From Pirellulaceae bacterium (GTDB taxonomy: Bacteria; Planctomycetota; Planctomycetia; Pirellulales; Pirellulaceae): a stretch of DNA of 18,503 bases. The DNA is taken from positions 1 to 18,503 of the forward strand of contig JABDKS010000920.1 in the NCBI GenBank assembly GCA_013002105.1, in the 5' to 3' direction. Below, piece after piece: positions 8,200-15,665 of the stretch; within the stretch, counting starts at the first letter, position 1; every line of letters starts with the position of its first letter. The translations under genes and the position numbers were made by a program. Under the pieces are notes generated by a model. That model ran no database searches, was not told where the DNA came from, and saw nothing but the letters and a program-made list of their open reading frames with translations.

Positions 8200-8253
8200 T
8201 TCAGCGGTTTCAGCGGGCTGTTTTTGTGGAGTCATTACGAAGGCACCCACCTT

Positions 8254-8685
8254 TTGCTCGCCAATTTATTTACGAATCTAACGAACATCACCTACGGACT
8301 TGCCACCACGGCGGGACTTTTTTTGGCCCAGGATGGTGCTGCCGAAGGCGCCGGTGCTGCGCCGGCACAAGAATTAACGGGCATTCAGAAAGTTCTCTCT
8401 AACCCACTGATCTTGCCGATCGGCCTGTTCCTGATTTTTTACCTGACGTTTTTGGCTCCCGAGCGAAAGCGTAAGGCTCAAGAAGCACAGTTGATGTCAT
8501 CGCTGAAAAAGAATGACCGTGTCGTTACGGTTGGCGGAATTCACGGCGTCGTCGTTGCAGTCACTGACGGTATCGTCACGTTACGAATCGACGAAAGCGG
8601 TAGTACAAAAATCAAAATCAATCGCAGCGCGATCGCGACGCGATTGGACGAGAACAATAAAGAGTCGGCGGTTGCCAAAAACTGA
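8254..8685 (+). CDS. yajC: YajC, Sec translocase accessory subunit
   Basis: YajC is a small single-span inner-membrane protein that associates with SecDF-YidC and SecYEG. The chosen TTG start at 8254 gives 143 residues and is supported by ACGAAGG ending 10 bases upstream. A GTG at 8173 is in frame, but the extra 27 residues look non-coding. After a mildly hydrophobic N-terminus and an Ala/Gly-rich stretch comes the membrane span LSNPLILPIGLFLIFYLTFL (about 49-67), then the basic APERKRKAQEAQ and the family core NDRVVTVGGIHGVVVAV (87-103), with the usual charged tail. The N-terminal extension before the span is longer than in proteobacterial YajC. It lies directly upstream of secDF in the classical order, with a 128-base gap. 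Confidence 0.93.
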   Translation: MLANLFTNLTNITYGLATTAGLFLAQDGAAEGAGAAPAQELTGIQKVLSNPLILPIGLFLIFYLTFLAPERKRKAQEAQLMSSLKKNDRVVTVGGIHGVVVAVTDGIVTLRIDESGSTKIKINRSAIATRLDENNKESAVAKN

Positions 8686-8813
8686 CAACCATCAACGAAT
8701 ATTCGCAGTAAGAAGTAGCGTCGCTGCAAAGTCAAACCGGGTTATCCGATCAATCCTGATGACCGCGGTGCGACAAACAACACCTGACACATAGACAAAT
8801 CGCTCGCTTCGCC

Positions 8814-11800
8814 ATGATGGCTTGGCGAGTTCCCGAATCCCCTGATTCAGAAAAACAATCGATGGACTGCTCTCTCCTGGCCGACTGGCTTACTAGCTTC
8901 TCGACAACCACTACTGGTTTGTTGGGCGAAATCACCGCTTGGGTCGCCCCATTGGCACAAGCACAAGCCGAAGAAAAGGCGGAAGGCATTTCGTGGCAAC
9001 AGTACGGTGCACTGATCGCCGCGCTAGCGGTTTTGATCTTTCCGTTTTTTGCCGGCGGATTCTTAGCCAAGACGTTCAAAATGCCGGGCTATGGAACCCG
9101 ATTTGGGTTCATCCTGCTCGCTATCTTGGCTAGCGTCGTCGTGCTCGCGCAAAAACGACCAGGCTTGGGTGTCGACCTGCGTGGTGGAACGATCTTGGTA
9201 TACGAGATTGATCCTGCCAAAAACTTGGCGGCCGACGGTGAAGGGGGAACACGCATCAAATCCGAAGATTTGATCGAGCCACTGACTCGACGGATCAATC
9301 CCAGCGGCACACAAGAAATCGTGCTTCGCCCCTACGGCGAATCCGAAATCGAAATCATTGTTCCCGAAGTCGACCAGCGAGAAGTGGACCGAATCAAGGG
9401 GATTGTCGCCGAAGCCGGAATTTTGCGATTCGCGATTCTTGCCAATGGTCGTGACCATGGCCGCATCATCAAACTGGCACGGGACCAAAGCGAATCCGAG
9501 CAACAAAACATTCGTACACAAGGTGTGGTTTACGACGCTGATCGATCGATCGTCGCACGCTGGGCCGAGGTCGACCGCGAAAAGGTTCCCGAAGGCAAGT
9601 TGGCGCCGTTGCGAGTCAACATTGGTGACGCCGTCGTCCGTAATCCGCAGACCGGTGAACTGGTTGATTTGCCCGATAGCATCCGCGGCGAGAACGGCGA
9701 ATTCCTGCAGGCGCGATGGATCGACCAGCAAGGCTTCAAGGCTCTTGAGACTTTGATGATCGTTGACCCATTGCTGGACGTCAAAGGGGAAGACTTGGCG
9801 TTTGCCACGAGTACATTCGATCAAAATGGTTCCCCCGCAGTCGCTTTCAACCTGACCGACGCGGGCTCCGGAAAGTTCTTTGCACTCACCACCAACAATG
9901 CGCCTACGGGAACGTTTCAGCGTCAGTTGGGAATCGTGCTGGATGACAAATTGCTTTCGGCTCCAAATATTTTGCAGCCCATTCGCAAGGAAGGCCGGAT
10001 TACTGGACGATTCACACGTGAAGAAGTCGAAAGTCTGGTCGCCATTCTGAAAGCCGGTCAGCTACCGGCCGCGCTGACGCCGCAACCAATCGCGGAGAAT
10101 CAAATCGACGCGACCCTGGGTGCCGACACGATCAGCAAAGGCATTTATGCGATTGGGACGTCGCTGGTACTGGTGTTGATATTCATTCTGATTTACTACC
10201 AGTTCGCAGGGGTGATCGCATGCATCGCTTTGATTTTGAACTTGGCGATGATTTTGGGGACGATGGTACTGATCAACCAACCGCTCACCTTGCCCGGGTT
10301 GGCCGGTCTGGTGTTAACGGTCGGTATGTCGGTCGATGCGAACGTGCTGATTTTTGAACGGATACGCGAGGAATTAAAGAAAGGTGCGGCGGACCGGATG
10401 GCGGTGCGCAACGGTTTTGGCAAAGCGACGGTCACGATTATCGATGCCAACCTGACCACGTTGATCACCGCGATTGTTCTGTATGCGATCGGAACGGACC
10501 AAATTCGTGGCTTTGCCGTCACGTTGATTTTGGGCATTCTGTTCTCGATGTTCACGGCGATTTACATGTCGCGAACCTTCTTCGACTTTGCCGAACGCCA
10601 TGGTTTCCTACGGCTTCACATGTCCGATGGCGTCAACGCGATGCGTCACGCCATCTCTGGCGAAGGCAATCTCGATTTCATCGGTAAAGGCAAGCTGACG
10701 CTGGCGATGAGTGCCGTGTTGATTTGTGTTGGCATCGCGTCGCTGTTTGCCCGCGGCAACGGGATCTTTGACATCGACTTTGCCGGTGGGTCGTCGGTGC
10801 AATTCCGTGTCGACAAACCGACCGATTCGGAAACCATCCGCAACATCGTGGGCAAAGTGATGGACACGGGCGACGGCAACCCAATCGATTTCACCGTCAA
10901 CGGTGTCAGTATGGACGGCACCGAACAAAACACCGTTTATAAAGTTGACTCGTCGTTCGAAGAAGTCGACGAATTAAAGGATGCGATCCAGCAAGCGTTC
11001 GCAGCTGACGCAGCCGTCAATTTGGTCAGCTATAAAATCGCGATCAAACCGGCCGGGGACGCCAACAGCCGTCGGATTCGACTACGGTCCGATCGCTCCG
11101 AATTCAACGGCGTGATGCTGACTGCGATGCGTGCCCAAGAGGACCCCGAAGCCACCGATGCCCAGGCGGCAGCTGACCAGGCGCCGGACGCAGATAGCAC
11201 TGCGGAACCGCCAACCAGCTCTGCCCCAAATACGGCGTCCAACGCTGGTGAACTCTCCACGATGACGTACAGTACCGCCATCGTCGAATTGGGCATCGAA
11301 GATAAGTCGCAAGGTGCTTCGGTCAACGAAGCGACGATGAAACAAGAAATCCTTCGTGCCGCTAAAGCGGTTGACGTCCCCATCAACGAGAACGCGATCG
11401 AATTGACACCCTATGGTGAAGGTGCGGACGAATGGAGCACGGGGTCGTCGTTGCAGTTCAGTCGATGGAAAGTCCGAATTCCGATGGCGGCCTCGTCGGC
11501 CGACAAAATCATGGGGCAATTGGAGTCCAATCTCGGTTCCGAGCCGGTTTGGATCAGCAGCAGCAAGGTGGGTAAACGGGTCGCCGGCGACATGATCGGT
11601 CGCGCGTTCGGTGCCCTCTTTGCCAGTTTGTTGTGCATCATCGGATACATTTGGTTCCGATTCCAACGTGTTATCTACGGTTTAGCCGCTGTCGCAGCGT
11701 TGTTGCACGACGTGTTGATTACGCTCGGTGCGATCGCCGTTAGTTATTGGCTTGCCGATATCTTTGGAATCCTGTTGATCGATCCGTTTAAGATCAGTCT

Positions 11801-12146
11801 GACGGTGGTCGCCGCGTTGCTGACGATCATCGGTTATTCATTGAATGATACGATCGTCGTTTTTGACCGGATTCGCGAAACCAAGGGCAAAGCACCCCGA
11901 CTGACCGGGGAAATGATCAACGTCAGTATCAATCAAACACTCAGTCGAACGCTGTTGACGTCGGTAACGACGTTGATCGTGGTCGTGCTGCTGTACGCGT
12001 TCGGCGGCGAAGGCATCCACGCTTTTGCGTTCGCACTCGTGATCGGCGTGATGGTCGGTACGTATAGTTCGATCTTCGTTGCCAGTCCGATTTTGCTATG
12101 GTTGATCGAGCGAAAAGAAAGCAAAGAAGCAACCGCCGCTTCCTGA
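8814..12146 (+). CDS. secDF: SecDF, fused SecD-SecF protein-export membrane protein
   Basis: A 1110-residue fusion of the two RND-family subunits that use the proton gradient to pull exported proteins out of SecYEG. In the SecD half, GVDLRGGTILVYEID is at 119-133, a large periplasmic domain spans about 134-430, six spans follow from about 441, and GMSVDANVLIFER at 504-516 carries the proton-path aspartate D508. In the SecF half, FDIDFAGGSSVQF is at 652-664, a periplasmic domain follows, then VGKRVAGDMIGRAFGAL from 919, and GYSLNDTIVVFDR at 1007-1019. Two features are unusual. An extra hydrophobic segment (about 65-85) precedes the normal first span (97-112). A disordered Ala/Asp/Pro-rich insert (about 773-812) sits in the SecF periplasmic domain. 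Start choice is uncertain: ATGs at 8814, 8817 and 8862 all lack a clear ribosome site. Confidence 0.97.
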   Translation: MMAWRVPESPDSEKQSMDCSLLADWLTSFSTTTTGLLGEITAWVAPLAQAQAEEKAEGISWQQYGALIAALAVLIFPFFAGGFLAKTFKMPGYGTRFGFILLAILASVVVLAQKRPGLGVDLRGGTILVYEIDPAKNLAADGEGGTRIKSEDLIEPLTRRINPSGTQEIVLRPYGESEIEIIVPEVDQREVDRIKGIVAEAGILRFAILANGRDHGRIIKLARDQSESEQQNIRTQGVVYDADRSIVARWAEVDREKVPEGKLAPLRVNIGDAVVRNPQTGELVDLPDSIRGENGEFLQARWIDQQGFKALETLMIVDPLLDVKGEDLAFATSTFDQNGSPAVAFNLTDAGSGKFFALTTNNAPTGTFQRQLGIVLDDKLLSAPNILQPIRKEGRITGRFTREEVESLVAILKAGQLPAALTPQPIAENQIDATLGADTISKGIYAIGTSLVLVLIFILIYYQFAGVIACIALILNLAMILGTMVLINQPLTLPGLAGLVLTVGMSVDANVLIFERIREELKKGAADRMAVRNGFGKATVTIIDANLTTLITAIVLYAIGTDQIRGFAVTLILGILFSMFTAIYMSRTFFDFAERHGFLRLHMSDGVNAMRHAISGEGNLDFIGKGKLTLAMSAVLICVGIASLFARGNGIFDIDFAGGSSVQFRVDKPTDSETIRNIVGKVMDTGDGNPIDFTVNGVSMDGTEQNTVYKVDSSFEEVDELKDAIQQAFAADAAVNLVSYKIAIKPAGDANSRRIRLRSDRSEFNGVMLTAMRAQEDPEATDAQAAADQAPDADSTAEPPTSSAPNTASNAGELSTMTYSTAIVELGIEDKSQGASVNEATMKQEILRAAKAVDVPINENAIELTPYGEGADEWSTGSSLQFSRWKVRIPMAASSADKIMGQLESNLGSEPVWISSSKVGKRVAGDMIGRAFGALFASLLCIIGYIWFRFQRVIYGLAAVAALLHDVLITLGAIAVSYWLADIFGILLIDPFKISLTVVAALLTIIGYSLNDTIVVFDRIRETKGKAPRLTGEMINVSINQTLSRTLLTSVTTLIVVVLLYAFGGEGIHAFAFALVIGVMVGTYSSIFVASPILLWLIERKESKEATAAS

Positions 12147-12149
12147 GTC

Positions 12150-12164
12150 GCGCTTCGCAAGCGC
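12150..12164 (+). terminator. Short GC-rich hairpin directly after secDF
   Basis: GCGCTT (12150-12155) and AAGCGC (12159-12164) form a perfect 6-bp stem with a 3-nt loop, starting 3 bases after the secDF stop. No T-run follows, so it may be a 3'-end protecting stem or a factor-assisted terminator rather than a classical intrinsic terminator. Confidence 0.35.
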
Positions 12165-12237
12165 AAGCGAACGACCCTGGTACGTCGTCCGACAAGATCG
12201 TCAGGTGGCGAAACTCGTCAACAGAGTCTCGCCCGTC

Positions 12238-12375
12238 TCAGCCGTTTGGGCGATAGCCCCGGTTCGAGCACCTGACAACGGGCACGTATCCACAGGCATC
12301 TAACAACAGGCTCCTAACACAACAGGCACCTAAAAACAGGCTCCTGGCAACCGGGGCGATCGCCCCAACTGCTAA
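12238..12375. repeat. 27-bp inverted repeat enclosing tandem repeats
   Basis: The left arm 12238-12264 and the reverse complement of the right arm 12349-12375 agree at 23 of 27 positions. The shared core reads GGGCGAT-N-GCCCCGGTT, preceded by T-N-AGC-N-GTT. Each arm contains its own small palindrome around GGGCGATNGCCC. The 84-nt interior carries four copies of a 14-16 bp unit (see next entry). The design, long terminal inverted repeats around a non-coding core with no open frame, resembles a non-autonomous mobile or extragenic repeat element, but no target-site duplication was identified. Confidence 0.6.
12292..12350 (+). repeat. Four tandem copies of an ACAGGC(A/T)(C/T)CTAA-type unit
   Basis: Copies begin at 12292, 12306, 12322 and 12336, giving periods of 14, 16 and 14 bases. 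The common core is ACAGGC followed by two variable bases and CT. The second copy reads ACAGGCTCCTAACA and the last diverges to ACAGGCTCCTGGCAA. A degenerate GCACCTGACAAC just upstream (from about 12268) may be a fifth relic. The units are too short and contiguous for CRISPR repeats. Confidence 0.65.
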
Positions 12376-12537
12376 CCTTTGATCTTCCATTTCAACCCAA
12401 TCAACAAGCCTCTAAGAGTTTCGGATCCTGTCGCGATTGGTCGAAGGTCTTGAAGACTTTCGCTGCGGCGTGCGTTCTAGATCTGCATCACAACGAAGCC
12501 CAGCTTTTTTAACTGCTTTGCTCGGTAGGAAACCCAA

Positions 12538-14604
12538 GTGATTAAGCGACAACCCGCGCCTCGGGCCCCTCTTTTTTACGTGTTGTTGGCTGCTCTCAGT
12601 AGCACAGTTGCAACGCAGCAGATTTGCTGGGGTGTCGAACATTCGGTCGAAACCAGTGACGCGTCGGATATTCAGTTGCGCCTCCGCGCCGACGTTGAAT
12701 TTCTCAGCAGCGAAGAACTGCGCGGACGCGATGTTGCCGACGACACCATCCACGACGCGGCCAACTACATCGCCCAGCGAATGGCCGCCGCCGGGTTACA
12801 GACTGCGCTGATCGATGACAAACCGTTTCAAAGCGTGACGGTTACGCTCGGAGCGCGGGCGGGAGCGAGGCAGAACAATCAAGTCACCTTTGAATTAGGC
12901 AGTCCCCAAACCGGCGATCCGATTGTCGCTGAATTCAATCGAGCGATGAATCCACTCTCGATTGGCGCTCAAGCGGGACGGGCCACGGGAAAAGTTGCCT
13001 TTGTTGGCTATGGAATCACCGCCGAAAAGCTGGATTACGATGACTACGCGGGGATCGACGCGCAAGACGCAATCGTCATGGTGCTCCGCAAAGAACCTGG
13101 TGTTTCCGATCCGGACAGTCCGTTTGACGGTGTTCGCAACACACGACACGCCTACTTTGCCACGAAAATCGAAAATGCGATCGCGCACGGTGCTGCCGCT
13201 GTGATGTTCATCAATGATCGGGCCAGCATCGATGAAGCGGTCAAATTGGTGAAATACAAGATTTCGCAGGAGAAGTCGCGCGGAGCAAAAATCCGTCAGC
13301 AGATGGAATCATTGCCGGAGGCTGCCAAAAACAGTCTGAACACGCTGAAAATGAAACTCGATAGCGTCAATGCGTCCATCGAATCTTTGACGTTGGATCA
13401 GAAACGCGCCGCGCGTGGAATATTGGGAATCAGCGAAGCCGGCGGTGCGGCCGACACAAAGAGAAAAATCCCCGTCGTTTCGATCGCTCGCGATCTGGCC
13501 GATGACTTGTTAACACCAATCATGGGCCGATCCGTCACGCAAATCGAAGCTAGCATCAACAAGGACTTTGCACCGCAATCACAGTATCTAGATGGTGTGA
13601 ACTGCACAGTGAGTGTGGAATTGAAAGCCACCACAGCCAACAGCCCCAACGTCATCGGCGTGCTGCCTGGACGAGGCGAATTGGCACAAGAAACAGTTTT
13701 ATTGGGAGCCCATTACGACCACGTTGGAATGGGTGGCTATGGATCGCTGGCGCCGGGAACGATCGCAGTCCACAACGGTGCGGACGATAATGCTAGCGGC
13801 GTCGCGACCATGTTGGCAGCAGGCGAGCGGCTGGTGCGTGACCTGAGAAAACAACCTGCGCATCGTCGGATTCTATTCGTTGCATTTACGGGCGAAGAAC
13901 GCGGGCTGGTTGGAAGCCAATATTACGTCGACCATCCTTTGCATCCATTAGAAACGACCGCCGCGATGATCAACCTGGACATGGTCGGTAGGCTGCGTGA
14001 CAACGAACTGACCGTATACGGAACGGGTTCGGCGAAGGGATTGGATGATATCGTCGAAGCATCCAACAAGTCGCGCGGTTTTGACTTGTTCAAAGTTCCT
14101 AGCGGGTACGGACCCAGCGACCACCAGTCGTTCTATAAAGCCGGAGTCCCCGTTCTGTTCTTCTTTACAGGGCTGCACAACGATTATCACCGCCCATCTG
14201 ACGATTTCGACAAAATCGATTTTGGCGGCATGACCCGGATAACCGATATAGTTTCTGATGTCACGCTGCAGCTAGCCGTGCGCAACAATCGTCCGGAGTA
14301 TGCGGAAACAGAGAATCGGGTCCAAGTCCGCCGTCAATTGACAGCATATCTTGGCGTGAATCTCTCGGACCGCGGGGATCATGTGGTCCTATCTGGAATT
14401 GCTCCGCGAGGGCCGGCTGCAACGAGTGGTTTAGAAGTGGGTGACCAACTCACCCGAATCGGCAAGCGGTCGATTCGGACATCGATGGACGTATTGGATT
14501 TATTACGTAATCGCTCACCAGGCGAGAACCTAATCATTCGAATTCTCCGTGGTGATAAGCCGCTGGACATCGCAGTGAAGCTTGGAAAACGTCCGTCAGG
14601 ATGA
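12538..14604 (+). CDS. Exported M28-family zinc metallopeptidase with PA-like region and C-terminal PDZ domain
   Basis: This 688-residue protein probably removes N-terminal amino acids from peptides outside the cytoplasm. The GTG start at 12538 is supported by TAGGAAA eight bases upstream. Residues 1-30 form a signal peptide-like segment (basic KRQPAPR, then a hydrophobic stretch). LRADVEFLSSEELRGRD (48-64) is the usual M28 lead-in. A PA-like region (about 145-345) contains VAFVGYGI and a charged helical insert (235-295). The catalytic domain shows GAHYDHVG (H392), NGADDNASG (D417), FTGEERGLVGS (catalytic E453, ligand E454), NLDMVGR (D481) and HNDYHRPSD (H551), so the full di-zinc set is present. 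A PDZ domain (about 600-685, with YLGVNLSD and SGLEVGDQLTRIG) closes the protein. Substrate is unknown. It lies between secDF and ompH, spaced for independent transcription. Confidence 0.92.
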   Translation: MIKRQPAPRAPLFYVLLAALSSTVATQQICWGVEHSVETSDASDIQLRLRADVEFLSSEELRGRDVADDTIHDAANYIAQRMAAAGLQTALIDDKPFQSVTVTLGARAGARQNNQVTFELGSPQTGDPIVAEFNRAMNPLSIGAQAGRATGKVAFVGYGITAEKLDYDDYAGIDAQDAIVMVLRKEPGVSDPDSPFDGVRNTRHAYFATKIENAIAHGAAAVMFINDRASIDEAVKLVKYKISQEKSRGAKIRQQMESLPEAAKNSLNTLKMKLDSVNASIESLTLDQKRAARGILGISEAGGAADTKRKIPVVSIARDLADDLLTPIMGRSVTQIEASINKDFAPQSQYLDGVNCTVSVELKATTANSPNVIGVLPGRGELAQETVLLGAHYDHVGMGGYGSLAPGTIAVHNGADDNASGVATMLAAGERLVRDLRKQPAHRRILFVAFTGEERGLVGSQYYVDHPLHPLETTAAMINLDMVGRLRDNELTVYGTGSAKGLDDIVEASNKSRGFDLFKVPSGYGPSDHQSFYKAGVPVLFFFTGLHNDYHRPSDDFDKIDFGGMTRITDIVSDVTLQLAVRNNRPEYAETENRVQVRRQLTAYLGVNLSDRGDHVVLSGIAPRGPAATSGLEVGDQLTRIGKRSIRTSMDVLDLLRNRSPGENLIIRILRGDKPLDIAVKLGKRPSG

Positions 14605-14631
14605 CAAAATTTCGCGTTTTTTAAAAACAGC

Positions 14632-14688
14632 CGATCGCTCAGCGTCCCAACACGGGCATCAATCAGCGATCGAATACGAAACTTTTTT
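14632..14688 (+). terminator. Candidate terminator after the M28 peptidase
   Basis: Perfect 8-bp arms CGATCGCT (14632-14639) and AGCGATCG (14665-14672) enclose a 25-nt loop. A run of six T follows at 14683-14688, ten bases beyond the stem. The long loop and the gap to the T-run weaken the call. Just upstream, GTTTTTTAAAAAC (14616-14628) is an AT palindrome. Confidence 0.33.
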
Positions 14689-14763
14689 GTCTGTCCCCCC
14701 TGAACCGGCCTTTTCAATCTTTACGCCCAAGCGGAACGGTGACACAATCCGCGACGAATCGAA

Positions 14764-14788
14764 CATGCCGAGGTTGTCATTCGGCGTG
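14764..14788 (+). promoter_or_regulatory. Hairpin upstream of ompH
   Basis: CATGCCGA (14764-14771) pairs with TCGGCGTG (14781-14788) through eight positions, one of them a G-U wobble in RNA, with a 9-nt loop. It precedes a second palindrome at 14809-14827, so the ompH leader carries two structures in 65 bases. Confidence 0.3.
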
Positions 14789-14808
14789 CCGACAAACGTG
14801 ACTTTCTG

Positions 14809-14827
14809 TTAGACAACGGATGTCTAA
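14809..14827 (+). promoter_or_regulatory. Perfect 7-bp palindrome upstream of ompH, possible operator
   Basis: TTAGACA (14809-14815), spacer ACGGA, TGTCTAA (14821-14827). The arms are perfect and AT-rich. The spacing places half-site centres about 12 bp apart, about one helical turn, as expected for a dimeric regulator site. It ends 61 bases before the chosen ompH start. It could equally be an RNA hairpin. Confidence 0.35.
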
Positions 14828-14888
14828 AAGGGAGTGGCAACACGCTGTCGGTGATTGAATGCGCACCCAACACGCAAGGAGAGCGGAC

Positions 14889-15497
14889 GTGCGACTTATT
14901 AAGAAAACGGCCATCGCAATGGCCATCGCTACTTTTAGTGTCCTGGCACCATCAGCGGCTTCGGCCCAAGAAGGGGCACATCGGATTGCTGTCGTAGATG
15001 TTGCTTACATCTTCAAAAATCATCCGGGCATCAAAGCTCAGGTGAGCAAAGTCGAAACCGACTTGAAGAATTACGACGCAGAGCTGAAGCAGAAACGTGA
15101 TCAGCTAAAGACGGCCGCTGAAAAACTGAAGACCTTCAGCGCCAATTCCCCTGACTACACCGCTCAAGAAGAGCGTGTGGCAGAAATGGAATCAAAACTT
15201 CGTTTGGACATGGCACGTAAACGCAAAGAATTGGCTGACGCCGAGTCACGCATTTACTTTGAGAATTACCAGCAGATTGCTGCCGGTGTGAAATTCTTGG
15301 CCAATCACTACAAAATCAACTTGGTGCTTCGTTACAACAGCGAAGACATGGATCAAGAGAAGGGTGATTCGGTCATCCGTGGTGTCATGAAAAACATCGT
15401 CTACCACGACGAGTCGCTCGACATGACCAAGGGTGTGATGCAGTACTTGGACAAAGCATTGCAAGCCAAAGTAAATGGCGGACAAGCTCTGCGATAA
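14889..15497 (+). CDS. OmpH/Skp-family periplasmic chaperone
   Basis: Skp-like proteins are periplasmic trimeric holdases that keep unfolded outer-membrane proteins soluble after Sec export. The GTG at 14889 is chosen because AAGGAG (14876-14881) lies seven bases upstream and the protein then begins with a clean signal peptide: RLIKK, a hydrophobic stretch, and cleavage after SAASA near residue 26. An ATG at 14859 is in frame but would put ten polar residues before it. The mature part starts HRIAVVDVAYIFKNHPGIKA, the standard OmpH opening. A charged coiled-coil follows (about residues 45-120, rich in K/E/L with DLKNYDAELKQKRDQLK), then a conserved C-terminal block around INLVLRYNSEDM. At 202 residues it is slightly longer than E. 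coli Skp. Its place before lpxC matches the envelope context. Confidence 0.9.
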   Translation: MRLIKKTAIAMAIATFSVLAPSAASAQEGAHRIAVVDVAYIFKNHPGIKAQVSKVETDLKNYDAELKQKRDQLKTAAEKLKTFSANSPDYTAQEERVAEMESKLRLDMARKRKELADAESRIYFENYQQIAAGVKFLANHYKINLVLRYNSEDMDQEKGDSVIRGVMKNIVYHDESLDMTKGVMQYLDKALQAKVNGGQALR

Positions 15498-15515
15498 GCA
15501 GCGGCAGCACGTTTT

Positions 15516-15539
15516 CTGCTGACCGCTCGTGGTCAGCAG
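15516..15539 (+). terminator. Perfect 9-bp hairpin between ompH and lpxC
   Basis: CTGCTGACC (15516-15524), loop GCTCGT, GGTCAGCAG (15531-15539): a perfect stem beginning 18 bases after the ompH stop. Four T precede it and no T-run follows, so on the + strand it looks more like an RNA-processing or partial termination site within an operon than a full intrinsic terminator. Confidence 0.45.
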
Positions 15540-15665
15540 TCGGACACTGTGCAAGTAAGGTTTGGTCAGCTCTCGGTTGCAAGGATCTGCATCGCGAGCG
15601 AACCAATAGCGGACAAGACCAACTGCTTCACGGAGGAAGCGGTGACACGGCAGGGAGGCCGACGC

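Larger units (their letters stand above)
7877..8253. other. Divergent intergenic region between aminotransferase and yajC
   Basis: This gene-free stretch holds the promoters of two divergent transcription units. It contains a sigma70-like promoter facing yajC at 8066-8094 and two hairpins in the resulting leader (8155-8175 and 8179-8199), each listed separately. A GTG-started frame upstream of the chosen yajC start (8173) and an antisense frame at 7903-8250 are open, but both lack protein-like composition. The section 7920-8060 shows nothing I recognise. Confidence 0.6.
12147..12537. other. Repeat-rich intergenic spacer between secDF and the M28 peptidase
   Basis: No gene is seen in this 391-base spacer. 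It contains, in order, a short hairpin after secDF (12150-12164), a 27-bp imperfect inverted repeat enclosing four short tandem repeats (12238-12375), and a region without recognised structure leading to the TAGGAAA ribosome site of the next gene. The promoter of the peptidase presumably lies in 12376-12530, but no convincing -35/-10 pair was found. Confidence 0.6.

Noticed and set aside
7903..8250. A minus-strand open frame of 115 codons in the aminotransferase/yajC spacer
   Set aside because: Its Arg/Ser/Pro-rich composition is unlike a folded protein, and it runs across the promoter and hairpins of yajC. It might be a translated interspersed repeat, but I cannot show this without a search.
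9063..9824. A 253-codon open frame on the minus strand inside secDF
   Set aside because: It is antisense to the well-supported SecD domain, has no recognisable motif, and its openness follows from codon composition on the coding strand. The same applies to the minus-strand frames at 11082-11666 and 2080-2448.
12292..12350. Tandem repeats considered as a CRISPR array
   Set aside because: Periods are only 14-16 bases with no distinct spacers, and no cas gene is present.
14582..14812. A 76-codon + strand frame between the peptidase and ompH
   Set aside because: It overlaps the end of the peptidase gene and the candidate terminator and palindromes, has no ribosome site and no family resemblance.
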